Assembly (NCBI RefSeq): GCF_039973015.1
Contig: NZ_JBDWLT010000004.1
Location: forward strand, 1-64,000
Origin: Parvibaculum sp039973015
Lineage (GTDB): Bacteria; Pseudomonadota; Alphaproteobacteria; Parvibaculales; Parvibaculaceae
DNA: 64,000 nucleotides
Direction of reading: 5' to 3'
Position 1 is the first letter of the stretch. Every line of letters begins with the position of its first letter. The notes below the pieces were generated by a model. It did no database searches. It saw only the letters and a program-made list of their open reading frames with translations, and was not told the origin of the DNA. A program made the translations under genes and the position numbers. Of this stretch, positions 35,900 through 44,856 are shown piece after piece.

Positions 35900-37954
35900 T
35901 CAGAGAGAGAGCGCGAGGCGCATGCCATCTTCGATCGCCCTCACAGCATCGAGTTGTTGAGGCTTGTCGACACCGCCGATTGCGTGAACGGGTTTGCCCA
36001 GGGACCGCGCCAATGACAACGCATCGTCCGCCGATTCCTGTCCGGCGCAGACGACAATCGTGTCGACTTTCAACGTCTGCGGCTTGCCGCCTGCCTCGAT
36101 GTGGAGCCCGGCATCGTCGATCTTCCGATAGGTTACATCGCCGGTCATCGTAACGCCGCGGAACATCACCTCCAGAAAATTCGCCCATCCCCTGGTCTTG
36201 CTCAGGCTGGCACCGAAGCTGGCACGCGGCTTGCGCTGGAGAAGATGAATCTTGCGCGATGAAGACCATTGATGATTGGCCGGCAGCAAAGCGCCTGGCT
36301 GCGTATAGCTCAAGTCGATTCCCCACTCGGAGGAAAATCCCTCGACATCGGGATGCGACGGATCGTGCGGGCCGTGCGGATGAGACAGGAGCGTCGCCAC
36401 GTCGAAGCCTATGCCGCCGGCACCGACAATGGCAACCTCGGCACCGACGCGTGCGGTGTCCGTGATTGCCTCTACATAGGTCATAACCGATGGGTGATCC
36501 GCACCTGGAACGTCGAGATGGCGCGGGCGAACGCCGGTTGCGACGACGATTTCGTCAAATCCCCCGCTCTCCAGGTCGGCGAGTGAAGCCGGTCGGCCGC
36601 AACGGACCTCGACGCCCAGTTCGTCGAGCCGGTTCCTGAAATAGCGGATAGTCTCGGCATAATCCTCCTTGCCGGGAATCCGCCGTGCCAGATTGAATTG
36701 ACCGCCGATATCGATGTCGGCTTCGAATAGCGCAACCTTGTGGCCACGTTCGGCCGCCGTTACCGCGCAGGCAAGACCCGCCGGGCCGCCGCCAAGGACC
36801 GCAATGCATTTTCCTCGGGTCGCTGGTACAATCTTGAATTCGACTTCCCGGCATGCCGCAGGGTTGACCATGCAGGTCGTCAGCCGTCCGGTGAAGGCGT
36901 TGTCGAGGCAGGCCTGATTGCAACCGATGCAAGTATTGATTTTCGACGATGCGCCCGATGCCGCTTTCGCAACAAAATCGGGATCGGCCAATAGTGGACG
37001 CGCGAGCGAAACCATGTCGGCTTGTCCGTCTGCAATCAGTTGCTCCGCTTGCTCCGGCGTATTGATCCGGTTGGACGCGACCACGGGTATCGCGACTTCC
37101 GCCTTGAGCCGCTTGATCGCCCAGGTGAAAGCTCCGCGCGGCACCATATGAGCGATCGTCGGCACACGCGATTCATGCCAGCCTATGCCGGTATTGAGGA
37201 TGTTTGCTCCGCTTGCCTCGACATCTTTTGCGAGGGCGGCGACGTCCGGCCAGGAATTGCCCCCCTCGACAAGATCGAGAACGGATATCCGGTAAGCGAT
37301 AATGAAGTCCGGTCCGCAACGCTTGCGGACACGCCCGACGACCTCAACCGGTAAGCGACGCCGGTTCTCCGCCGAACCGCCCCAGCCATCTGTACGCTGA
37401 TTTGTACGCGCTGCGGTGAACTGATTGAGAAAATAGCCCTCCGAACCCATGACTTCAACGCCGTCATATCCGGCTTCGCGTGCGAGTGCCCCAGCGGTGC
37501 CAAAATCCTCGATGGTCTGGAGGATTTCATCTTCGCCCAGGGCGCGGGGCGTAAGCGGATTGATGCGGGACCTGACTGCGGAGGGAGCCACCAGTTCGGC
37601 ATGCCGACCGTAGCGCCCCGCATGCAGGAGCTGGAGAACGATCTTTCCGCCCTCATCGTGGACAGCGCGTGTGATCACACGATGACTCTCAACGAGGTCC
37701 TCGGTCATGACCGACGCGCGCTCTGCAAGCCTTCCCGCCCTGTTCGGCGAGATGCCGCCGGTAACAAGAATTCCGACGCCGCCCTTTGCGCGTCGTGCGA
37801 AGAATTTGGCCTGTCGCTCGAAACCGTCCTGCATCTCCTCGAGGCCGGTGTGCATCGATCCCATCAACACGCGGTTTCTGAGCGCAGTAAACCCGAGATC
37901 GAGCGGGGCAAGCAGATGAACAAATGTATCTGGCGTTTTTTTCACTTCGACCAA
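35900..37954 (-). CDS. old-yellow-enzyme/2,4-dienoyl-CoA reductase-like NADH:flavin oxidoreductase
   Basis: A roughly 684-residue three-domain flavoprotein: an FMN TIM barrel (LLAPLDLGFTALRNRVLMGSMHTGLE to about residue 340), the [4Fe-4S] cluster segment CIGCNQACLDN with a later Cys in RLTTCMVNP, then an FAD/NAD part with VLGGGPAGLACAVTAAERGH and VAIVGAGGIGFDVATLL. This is the FadH/BaiCD layout, used to reduce dienoyl- or enoyl-CoA and steroid double bonds. The start is unclear: a TTG at 37954 and a GTG at 37945 follow the upstream stop closely, while an ATG at 38005 would overlap the MaoC gene by 41 bases. Confidence 0.88.
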   Translation of the reverse strand: MVEVKKTPDTFVHLLAPLDLGFTALRNRVLMGSMHTGLEEMQDGFERQAKFFARRAKGGVGILVTGGISPNRAGRLAERASVMTEDLVESHRVITRAVHDEGGKIVLQLLHAGRYGRHAELVAPSAVRSRINPLTPRALGEDEILQTIEDFGTAGALAREAGYDGVEVMGSEGYFLNQFTAARTNQRTDGWGGSAENRRRLPVEVVGRVRKRCGPDFIIAYRISVLDLVEGGNSWPDVAALAKDVEASGANILNTGIGWHESRVPTIAHMVPRGAFTWAIKRLKAEVAIPVVASNRINTPEQAEQLIADGQADMVSLARPLLADPDFVAKAASGASSKINTCIGCNQACLDNAFTGRLTTCMVNPAACREVEFKIVPATRGKCIAVLGGGPAGLACAVTAAERGHKVALFEADIDIGGQFNLARRIPGKEDYAETIRYFRNRLDELGVEVRCGRPASLADLESGGFDEIVVATGVRPRHLDVPGADHPSVMTYVEAITDTARVGAEVAIVGAGGIGFDVATLLSHPHGPHDPSHPDVEGFSSEWGIDLSYTQPGALLPANHQWSSSRKIHLLQRKPRASFGASLSKTRGWANFLEVMFRGVTMTGDVTYRKIDDAGLHIEAGGKPQTLKVDTIVVCAGQESADDALSLARSLGKPVHAIGGVDKPQQLDAVRAIEDGMRLALSL

Positions 37955-37964
37955 TTTCCGTCCG

Positions 37965-38813
37965 TCAGGGCTTGAATTCTGCTTTGGCCTGAGACAGTAC
38001 GACATTGCCGTTTTGCGTCTCGGCCTGCACGATCGCGACTCCGTCGCCCGTTTTCCACATCTTCGTTATAATGGTGTCGCCGAAATAGACCTGAGCGGCA
38101 AAGCGTCCGCTGAGAGATTTGAAACGGGCGGGATCGTTGCCGCAAAGCTCGCGCAGGACCGCGCGACCGACAAAGCCATATGTGCAAAGCCCGTGAACGA
38201 AGGGCTTTTCAAAGCCGCCCAGTTTGGCGAAGTCCGGATCGATGTGGATCGGATTGCGGTCGCCCGAGAGGCGGTAGATTGCCCCTTGCTCGGGACGCGT
38301 CATATCCTCGACCACTGCGTCAGGCGTCCGCTCTGGCGGCGTCGAGTCGACGCTCGCAGGGCCGCGCTCTCCGCCGAATCCACCGGCGCCGCGTACAAAT
38401 AGCGTCGCGTGAGTTTTGAAGAGGGGGCCCTTCTCGTCGGAACCTGTACTCTCAACTCCGATAACGGCCGCCTTGCCTTTGTCCCAAACCTCGGAAACGC
38501 GCGCCGTTATCTTGACCTTGGCCGATGAGGGCAGGGGACGCAGCAACTCGACGGATTGCTCGCCATGCAGCAGCATTTCCAACTTCATCTCGACGCCGCT
38601 CATCAGCCCTGCGAGCCCTCGCCCGCCGGGGATGACGGCGTAGGTCGGCAGAACTTTCGGTCCTCTGCCTTCATAAATGAAATCAAGCCCATCGGCGGGT
38701 CGAGCGCCGACGCCGAGTGCATAGAGCATCGTGTCCTTGTCGGACCATTCCACATCGACGGCCGGAAACGTCATGCCGACCAGATCCTTCGAAATCGCCT
38801 TTTTCCCGCTCAT
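37965..38813 (-). CDS. MaoC-type 2-enoyl-CoA hydratase (double hotdog)
   Basis: A 282-residue protein with an N-terminal hotdog-like half (FPAVDVEWSDKDTMLYALGVGA) and a C-terminal catalytic hotdog carrying the hydratase-2 motif SGDRNPIHIDPDFAKLGGF (about residues 185-203), with the Asp and His, then PFVHGLCTYGFVGRAVL. It would hydrate trans-2-enoyl-CoA to the R-3-hydroxyacyl-CoA. The N-terminal half probably binds the acyl chain, as in peroxisomal hydratase 2. The ATG at 38813 has CAGGA upstream. It is 11 bases from the old yellow enzyme gene and thus in its operon. Confidence 0.88.
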   Translation of the reverse strand: MSGKKAISKDLVGMTFPAVDVEWSDKDTMLYALGVGARPADGLDFIYEGRGPKVLPTYAVIPGGRGLAGLMSGVEMKLEMLLHGEQSVELLRPLPSSAKVKITARVSEVWDKGKAAVIGVESTGSDEKGPLFKTHATLFVRGAGGFGGERGPASVDSTPPERTPDAVVEDMTRPEQGAIYRLSGDRNPIHIDPDFAKLGGFEKPFVHGLCTYGFVGRAVLRELCGNDPARFKSLSGRFAAQVYFGDTIITKMWKTGDGVAIVQAETQNGNVVLSQAKAEFKP

Positions 38814-38852
38814 TATCGTAATCCTGTTCCGCAATTGTCATTTCTCGTCCGC

Positions 38853-39422
38853 TCAAGGTTTCTTGCCGTCCGGTGGCCAGGCGACGACGCCATCCTCAAG
38901 CGGAATCTTCAGGCTTTTGAGTAGTTGCGAGAAAAGCGTCCAGTTTCCGATGGCAACAACCAGTTCGATCCGTTCTTCTACCGTTTTCAGGTGTGCCGCA
39001 CAGGCAGTCCAGGTGGCGTCCGAAATCATGCCGCCGTCGAGCGTCTCGTCGGTCGCGGCGAGAATGGCACGGTCGGCGTCGGACAGGCAGGAAGCGTTTT
39101 TCCAGTCCCGCGTGGCGACCAGATCCGCCTCCGGAATGTCCAGCATGCGGGCGACCCGCCAATGCTGTGTCCATTCATAGAGCGATTTCGTCTTCCAGCC
39201 GATACGCATGATGATGAGTTCGCGCAGTCTTGCATCGAGCTTGTTGCCCTGGAAAAGCAGGGTGTTCAGCGTCGAGGCAAGCTCGCGCGCTACATCGGGA
39301 TGGCGGAGCAAGACCCTGAATACGCTGAGTGGCGCCATTTGTTCGGATATGCCGGCTTTCGCGGCTGCGGTCGCCGCTTCCGCTATCGACAGCAGGGGAA
39401 CCCTGGGCGTTTCATCGGTCAT
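38853..39422 (-). CDS. carboxymuconolactone decarboxylase-family (AhpD-like) protein
   Basis: A 189-residue all-helical protein of the CMD family: PDVARELASTLNTLLFQGNKLDARLRELIIMRIG, then YEWTQHWRVARMLDI and ADRAILAATDETLDGG. The peroxidase-type CxxC of AhpD is absent (the position reads KSLYEWTQHW), so it is not an AhpD peroxidase by sequence, and the catalytic role is open. It is probably the first gene of the minus-strand unit with the MaoC hydratase and old yellow enzyme genes, and is divergent from the zinc alcohol dehydrogenase gene. Confidence 0.82.
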   Translation of the reverse strand: MTDETPRVPLLSIAEAATAAAKAGISEQMAPLSVFRVLLRHPDVARELASTLNTLLFQGNKLDARLRELIIMRIGWKTKSLYEWTQHWRVARMLDIPEADLVATRDWKNASCLSDADRAILAATDETLDGGMISDATWTACAAHLKTVEERIELVVAIGNWTLFSQLLKSLKIPLEDGVVAWPPDGKKP

Positions 39423-39485
39423 TATTATTTTGTCCTCCCCGAAATTTTGCGAAGCGGAAGTTTAGGGCTTCGCATTCTACGTTTG

Positions 39486-39530
39486 AATCTTTATAACACA
39501 TACAAGGATAAAAAAATATATATGTGTTAT
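39486..39530. promoter_or_regulatory. operator-like inverted repeat between the CMD and alcohol dehydrogenase genes
   Basis: ATAACACATA (39493-39502) and TATGTGTTAT (39521-39530) are perfect 10-bp inverted arms across an AT-rich spacer. AATCTTTATAACACAT at 39486-39501 also matches the shared AT-rich element at about 12 of 16 positions. This divergent gap probably holds promoters for both directions. Confidence 0.55.
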
Positions 39531-39570
39531 CGACGCGTCGTCGGTGCCGACACCAAGCAGGGAGTTGAAA

Positions 39571-40665
39571 ATGTTGCCGAAAAAATCGATGGCGATGGTG
39601 CAGACGGCTCCGCGCAAACTCGAAGCCCGAGATTTGCCGATCCCCCAGATCGCCGACGACAGCGCCATCCTTCGCATCGAAGCCTGCGGCATTTGCGGCA
39701 GCGACTACGAACAATACGAAGGGGTCTTGCAGACTCCGATGCCGGTGATTCCGGGCCACGAACCTCTCGGGATTATCGAGGCAATTGGCGACAAGGCCGC
39801 CAGGCGCTGGGGCGTCGATGTTGGTGATCGGGTCGCCATCGAGACGATGTTGTCGTGCCATTGCTGCGACACCTGTGTCGGCGGGCATTATCACCTCTGC
39901 GACCGCCGCCAGATCTACTCATATATTCCGCTCACGGAGTCACCGGGCCTCTGGGGCGCCTATTCGCAATATATGTACCTCGCGCCCAACACGATCCTTC
40001 ACAAGATGGACAAGAACCTTCCGGCGGAACTGGCGGTCATGTTCAATCCGCTGGGTGCGGGCTTCCGCTGGGCGGTCGAGATTCCGCAGACGCAGGTTGG
40101 CGATACCGTTTTGATTTTTGGACCCGGACAGCGCGGGCTTGCGAGCGTCGTTGCCGCACGTGAAGCCGGCGCGGGAAAGATCATAGTCACGGGGCTTGCG
40201 GCCGATTCAAAAAAGCTCCAGATGGCGCTTGCTCTGGGCGCCGATCACATCATCGACGTGCAGAACGAAAATGTTGTCGATCGCGTGCGGGCGTTGACAA
40301 ACGGAAAGGGCGCGGACGTCATAGTTGAGGTTACGTCCTACGCGACTCAGCCGGTCCGTGAAGCCCTGGATTGTGTCCGTATGGGCGGAACGGTCGTCCT
40401 TGCCGGCGTCAAGGGATTCAAGCCTGTCTCCGATTTTGTGTCCGACCTTATCGTCATGAAGGAAATCACCATCAAGGGCGCGATCGGCGTTACGTCGTCG
40501 GGATACAAGAAGGCGATCGAGATGATCGAGCGCCGCAAATATCCTCTTGAGCTCATGCACACTCATAATTTCGAGCTTGAGGAAGCTGAACTGGCGATCA
40601 AGACGCTGGCGCGCCAGATCGAGGGGCGGGAATCCGTCCATTCCTGTCTCATTCCGGCGACTTGA
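39571..40665 (+). CDS. zinc-dependent medium-chain alcohol dehydrogenase
   Basis: A 364-residue MDR enzyme. The catalytic zinc site is CGICGSDYEQYEGV with PGHEPLG, and the structural zinc is held by CHCCDTCVGGHYHLC (about residues 92-106). The NAD motif FGPGQRGLASV is near 187, with no acidic residue obvious directly after it. It would oxidise an alcohol made by the P450s to an aldehyde or ketone. GGGAGTTG precedes the ATG. It lies at the head of a plus-strand operon leading to the second thiolase/DUF35 pair and three acyl-CoA dehydrogenases. Confidence 0.9.
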   Translation: MLPKKSMAMVQTAPRKLEARDLPIPQIADDSAILRIEACGICGSDYEQYEGVLQTPMPVIPGHEPLGIIEAIGDKAARRWGVDVGDRVAIETMLSCHCCDTCVGGHYHLCDRRQIYSYIPLTESPGLWGAYSQYMYLAPNTILHKMDKNLPAELAVMFNPLGAGFRWAVEIPQTQVGDTVLIFGPGQRGLASVVAAREAGAGKIIVTGLAADSKKLQMALALGADHIIDVQNENVVDRVRALTNGKGADVIVEVTSYATQPVREALDCVRMGGTVVLAGVKGFKPVSDFVSDLIVMKEITIKGAIGVTSSGYKKAIEMIERRKYPLELMHTHNFELEEAELAIKTLARQIEGRESVHSCLIPAT

Positions 40666-40752
40666 TCTGTCTACAGAATATTTTCTACGGAAGGTGTGCG
40701 GCGGATCAACGAAAAGGCTGCGTGCCTGGGCAATGATGATGAGGGCAGTTTC

Positions 40753-41922
40753 GTGAAGAATTTCAGCGACAAGGCTGCGATCGTCGGGATCGGCGAGACC
40801 GGCTATGTAAAAGGGTCGGACCAGACGGCCGTGGCCATGATGCTAGACGCCGCCAGGCGGGCCATCGCGGATGCGGGGCTGAAGCCTGGGGACATCGACG
40901 GCATGGTGCCGCCGCCCGTCTATACAACCTCGGAGGAACTGGCCGCCAACCTTGGCGTCGATGTGCTGCGATATGCATCGACGGTCAACATGGGAGGCGC
41001 GAGCCCGACTACGGCGTTGCAGAATGCCGCCATGGCCGTGGCCTCCGGTATCTGCGACAACGTGCTGGTCACGCTCGGCTGGAATGGCTACTCGGCGCTG
41101 CGTCCAAAAGCGGGGGTGCCGCCAAGCCGGCCAATGAACATGAACACGCTGACCTCGACCATCCGGGGTTACTATCTCCCCTATGGCGTTCTGTTGCCGG
41201 TGCAGATGTATGCTTGGCTCGCGACGCGGCACTCGAAACTTTACAATGTTGGCCCCGAGGCGACGGGTTGGATTGCGATGGCGTGCCGCAAGCATGCCCA
41301 ACTCAACGACCGCGCCCTGACCTGCGGTCAACCGATGACGATGGACGATTACATGCGGTCGCGCATGGTGTCCTCGCCGTTCCGTTTATTCGATTGCTGT
41401 CTCGAGACGGATGGGGCCTGCGCCGTCGTGGTGACGAGCGCCGAGCGGGCGAAGGACTTGCCTCACAGGCCGGTCTATATCTCCGGCGCGGCCGAGGGCC
41501 ATCCTTATCCTGCCGACGATATTCCGTCACGGCCGGATCCTTTCAAGATCGGTTTGAGCTACGCCGCGCCACGCGCTTTCGCCATGGCCGGCGTGACACC
41601 GAAGGACATGGACTTTCTGCAGGTCTACGACTGTTTCACCTATGTCGTGCTGCTCCAGCTCGAAGCCCTGGGTTATTTCGAGCCGGGTGGCGCACTCGAT
41701 TTCGTCAAGGATGGACAGATCGAGCTCGGCGGCAAGTTCCCGCTCAATACGCATGGCGGGCTTTTGAGCGAGGCGCATGTGTGGGGCCTCAATCATGTGC
41801 TTGAGGCGACCCGCCAATTGCGCGGCGATGCGGGCAAGCGGCAAATTCCGGATGCCGAAATCGGACTCGTGACCGGATGGGGCGATCTCGGCGATGGCAG
41901 CCTCGCGATTTTGAGGAGGTAA
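40753..41922 (+). CDS. thiolase-like protein of the SCP-x/Ltp2 type (second copy)
   Basis: A 389-residue thiolase-fold protein. The nucleophile region reads STVNMGGASPTTALQNA, again without Cys, and the second loop NTHGGLLSEAHVWG lacks the His-Pro pair of true thiolases but keeps His. AFAMAGVTPKDMDFLQVYDCFT carries the Tyr-Asp segment conserved in this group. Like the copy at 4105 it is followed directly by a DUF35 gene, here after two bases. A retro-aldolase role in a complex with DUF35 is inferred by analogy with Ltp2. The start is taken as GTG at 40753 with GAGGGC upstream; a GTG at 40696 is possible. Confidence 0.8.
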   Translation: MKNFSDKAAIVGIGETGYVKGSDQTAVAMMLDAARRAIADAGLKPGDIDGMVPPPVYTTSEELAANLGVDVLRYASTVNMGGASPTTALQNAAMAVASGICDNVLVTLGWNGYSALRPKAGVPPSRPMNMNTLTSTIRGYYLPYGVLLPVQMYAWLATRHSKLYNVGPEATGWIAMACRKHAQLNDRALTCGQPMTMDDYMRSRMVSSPFRLFDCCLETDGACAVVVTSAERAKDLPHRPVYISGAAEGHPYPADDIPSRPDPFKIGLSYAAPRAFAMAGVTPKDMDFLQVYDCFTYVVLLQLEALGYFEPGGALDFVKDGQIELGGKFPLNTHGGLLSEAHVWGLNHVLEATRQLRGDAGKRQIPDAEIGLVTGWGDLGDGSLAILRR

Positions 41923-41924
41923 AA

Positions 41925-42347
41925 ATGGAAATTGAGCAACCGAAATATCCTCAGCCCGCGACCGTCGATCCGGTCGACGCGGAGTTCTGGAAGCTTTGCC
42001 AGGACAGCGTCCTGCGGTTTCAGCAGTGCAGCCATTGTGATACCTGGCGGTTCCTTCCGCGCTACATGTGCGCAAAATGCGGTTCGCCGGATTACGAGTG
42101 GATGCCGAGCAGCGGGCGCGGGCGCATTTTTTCCTGGACGGTGACCTACCAGCCCTTTCATCCGGCTTTCGCACGCGACGTGCCCTACATAGCTGCGGTC
42201 GCGGAATTGGAAGAAGGCGTCCGCATGGCGACGCGCTTGCTCGACTGCGACCCGGAGGCAGTTGAACTGGACATGCCTGTGGTCCTTGTCTTCAGGGATA
42301 TCGGCGACGGATTCATGCTTCCGTGTTTCAAACCTGCGCCGAAATAA
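41925..42347 (+). CDS. DUF35 OB-fold zinc-ribbon protein (second copy)
   Basis: A 140-residue DUF35 protein: a helix DPVDAEFWKLCQDSV, the zinc ribbon CSHCDTWRFLPRYMCAKC (about residues 36-53) and the OB fold FSWTVTYQPFHPAFARDVPYI. GAGGAGG precedes the ATG, and the thiolase-like gene ends two bases upstream. Expected to bind the CoA moiety of the shared substrate. It is only distantly similar to the copy at 5277, so the two pairs probably act on different intermediates. Confidence 0.87.
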   Translation: MEIEQPKYPQPATVDPVDAEFWKLCQDSVLRFQQCSHCDTWRFLPRYMCAKCGSPDYEWMPSSGRGRIFSWTVTYQPFHPAFARDVPYIAAVAELEEGVRMATRLLDCDPEAVELDMPVVLVFRDIGDGFMLPCFKPAPK

Positions 42348-42385
42348 AAGCAAAGCCAATCGCATCTACGCATCGGAGATCGAAA

Positions 42386-43579
42386 ATGGATCTGGCATAT
42401 GGCCCCAAATACGAGGCCTTCCGGGAAGAGGTCAGGGCGTTCCTGACGAAATACAAGAGTCAGGCGCCTAAGGGTCTCGGTGCTGCCGGGCGCCCGTCTC
42501 CCGAAGCCTGTTCCTGGCAGCAACTGCTGATCCAGCACGGCTATGCCGCGCGGACGATTCCGAAAGACTACGGAGGCTATGGTGCAAAGCCGGATATTCT
42601 CGAATCGCGCATCATCGCGGAGGAATTTTCCGCTGCTCGTGTTCCTTCGGCGTTGCAGAACCAGGGTATCTCCATGCTGGTGCCGACGCTTCTCGAGCTT
42701 GGCACCGAGGAGCAGAAGAAAAAATGGGTGAAGCCGACGCTTCGCGGCGAGGTGGTCTGGTGCCAGGGATATTCCGAGCCTGGTTCCGGTTCGGACCTCG
42801 CCAGCCTTCAGACAAGGGCGACTGTCGATGGCGACGATTTCGTCATCAACGGCCAGAAGATCTGGACCAGCACCGCGCATGAGGCAGACATGATCTTCTG
42901 CCTGGTGCGCACCGAGCCCGACAAGCCGAAGCATGAAGGCATTTCCTATCTGATTTTCTCGATGAAGACGCCCGGCATCGAAGTCCGTCCGCTCACCACC
43001 ATGACGGGCCATGCCGAATTTAACGAAGTCTTCTTCACCGATGTGCGCGTGCCGAAGACGCAGATCGTCGGCCAGCGCGGGCAGGGGTGGTTCGTCGCCA
43101 ACGCAACGCTGAAACACGAACGCGGAATGCTGGGCGATCCGGCCGCTATGGAAACCAGGTTCCAGGCCCTTGTCGATCTGATGCACGAGGAGACTGTCGA
43201 CGGGCAGCGGGCCATCGACAATCCAATTTTCCGGGACCGCCTGGTAAGGCTTCAGGCAGAACTTGCTGCCATGAAGTTCAATGGGCTCCGGCTGCTGACC
43301 AGCGCCAGCAAGGGTGAGGATCCCGGCTTGGCGCGTCTGATCGTGAAGCTTCAGTCCTGCGAACTTACCCATCAAATATCGGCGCTCGCGATCGACGTCA
43401 TGGGAGAGCTTGGCGTTCTCTACGACGACAGCCCCTATCTGCGTAGCCACGGCTCGTGGCAGTGGGGATACATGTTTCAGCTTGGGCTCATCATCGGCGG
43501 CGGCACGGCGCAGATTCAGAAAAACATTATTTCGGAACGTGGGCTTGGAATGCCGCGCGAACCGAAGCTGGCAAAATAG
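42386..43579 (+). CDS. acyl-CoA dehydrogenase (possible alpha subunit of a heteromeric enzyme)
   Basis: A 397-residue flavin dehydrogenase with QGYSEPGSGSDLASLQT and NGQKIWTSTAHEAD as the FAD/substrate loops, FNEVFFTDVRVPKTQIVG, and a C-terminal FQLGLIIGGGTAQIQKNIISERGLGMPR. It lies 11 bases upstream of a second, shorter acyl-CoA dehydrogenase gene. Adjacent pairs of this type (FadE28/FadE29-like) form alpha2beta2 enzymes on steroid side chains and other bulky CoA thioesters, so a heteromer is likely. The usual catalytic Glu position is Gly here (GGGT), as in many of these relatives. Confidence 0.88.
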   Translation: MDLAYGPKYEAFREEVRAFLTKYKSQAPKGLGAAGRPSPEACSWQQLLIQHGYAARTIPKDYGGYGAKPDILESRIIAEEFSAARVPSALQNQGISMLVPTLLELGTEEQKKKWVKPTLRGEVVWCQGYSEPGSGSDLASLQTRATVDGDDFVINGQKIWTSTAHEADMIFCLVRTEPDKPKHEGISYLIFSMKTPGIEVRPLTTMTGHAEFNEVFFTDVRVPKTQIVGQRGQGWFVANATLKHERGMLGDPAAMETRFQALVDLMHEETVDGQRAIDNPIFRDRLVRLQAELAAMKFNGLRLLTSASKGEDPGLARLIVKLQSCELTHQISALAIDVMGELGVLYDDSPYLRSHGSWQWGYMFQLGLIIGGGTAQIQKNIISERGLGMPREPKLAK

Positions 43580-43590
43580 GAATTTATCCG

Positions 43591-44676
43591 ATGGAATTTG
43601 CATTGTCGGAAGAGCAGCGCCTGTTGCAGGACAGCGTCCGCCGTTTTCTTGAACAGAATTCGCCGCTTGACAAGGTGCGCCTTGCCGCCGGGAACACGCA
43701 TACTGTTCAGCGGTCCCTGTGGGCGGGCGCCAGCGAACTGGGTATCCCTGGAATGCTGATTCCGGAAGATTTTGGCGGCATGGGTCTTGGGTTTCTCGAC
43801 GCGGCGATCGTTTACGAGATGTTCGGTCGGTATGTGGCGCCGCTGCCTTTCCTTGGGACCGCCGTCATGGCGCCGCTCGCGCTGATGCTTGCAGGCAGCG
43901 AGGCCCAGCAGGAAAAGTGGCTGCCGAAGATCGCCGCAGGCGAGATTATCGCAGGCGTGGCCGTCACGGAAAGCATCGGCGTCCGCGAAGATGCCGGCGT
44001 GAAAGCCGGGAAGGGAACGCTCACGGGCAAGGCCCTCTTCGTAATCGACTGGGCTGAGGCCGATCTCTACATCGTGGCCGACAGCGACCATGGACTTCAT
44101 CTCGTTTTGCCCGGCGCGAAGGGTTTGTCGCGGCGGGCGCTCGACACCATCGACAAGACCCGATCGGTTGGCGAACTTGTTTTCGACCAGGTCTCGGCTG
44201 AGCCCTTGCCTCGATCCAGCGCCGACGCGGTTGCGCGGGTGATAGATGCAGGTAGGGTCATGCTTGCTTCCGACACCCTCGGCGCGGGTCAGATGATGAT
44301 CGAGAAAGCAGTTGCTTATGCGGGAGAGCGCAAGCAGTTCGGTCGTGTGATCGGGTCGTTTCAGGCCGTGAAACACCTCTGCGCCGAGATGGCGGCCGCT
44401 CTCGAACCATCGCGTTCGCTGGTGTGGTATGCGGCCCATGCGCTGGACGAGGTGCCGGGCGACGCGCGCCTCATGGCATGTCATGCCAAGAGCCATTTGT
44501 CGGAAGTGGGCCGCTTCGTCGCGCGCACCGCGACCGAGGTTCATGGCGGCATGGGCTTCACCGATCTGCTTGGCCTGCATTACTGGTTCAAGCGTATTGG
44601 TTTCGATCGGCAGCTGTTGGGCGGGCCGGAGCTGGTTCGTCTCGAAGCGGCGCACTTGCAGGGCTGGGCTGCCTAG
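43591..44676 (+). CDS. acyl-CoA dehydrogenase-like protein (possible beta subunit)
   Basis: A 361-residue acyl-CoA dehydrogenase fold. It has EFALSEEQRLLQDSVRRFLEQ at the start and the Arg/Gln-rich ERKQFGRVIGSFQAVKHLCAEM and EVHGGMGFTDLLGLHYWFKR late. The middle FAD loop is reduced: VAVTESIGVREDAGVKAG lacks the EPGSGSD motif seen in its neighbour. This pattern, with shared FAD binding across two different chains, matches the partner subunit of alpha2beta2 dehydrogenases. It follows the neighbour by 11 bases. Confidence 0.85.
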   Translation: MEFALSEEQRLLQDSVRRFLEQNSPLDKVRLAAGNTHTVQRSLWAGASELGIPGMLIPEDFGGMGLGFLDAAIVYEMFGRYVAPLPFLGTAVMAPLALMLAGSEAQQEKWLPKIAAGEIIAGVAVTESIGVREDAGVKAGKGTLTGKALFVIDWAEADLYIVADSDHGLHLVLPGAKGLSRRALDTIDKTRSVGELVFDQVSAEPLPRSSADAVARVIDAGRVMLASDTLGAGQMMIEKAVAYAGERKQFGRVIGSFQAVKHLCAEMAAALEPSRSLVWYAAHALDEVPGDARLMACHAKSHLSEVGRFVARTATEVHGGMGFTDLLGLHYWFKRIGFDRQLLGGPELVRLEAAHLQGWAA

Positions 44677-44856
44677 ACCCCGACCCGGGTATCGGGAAGC
44701 ATGGATACGGTTGTCGATGTGTGTTGCCGCGACTCACGGCGCGGTAATATTCGCATCGGCCCGGCAATGGGGAGAGAGGCGGATTTATCGCGGCCAACCT
44801 TTCGACGGAATTTTTTGAAAGAGGCGGACAATTCGGTCTTTTGCCCGCCCGGAGAA

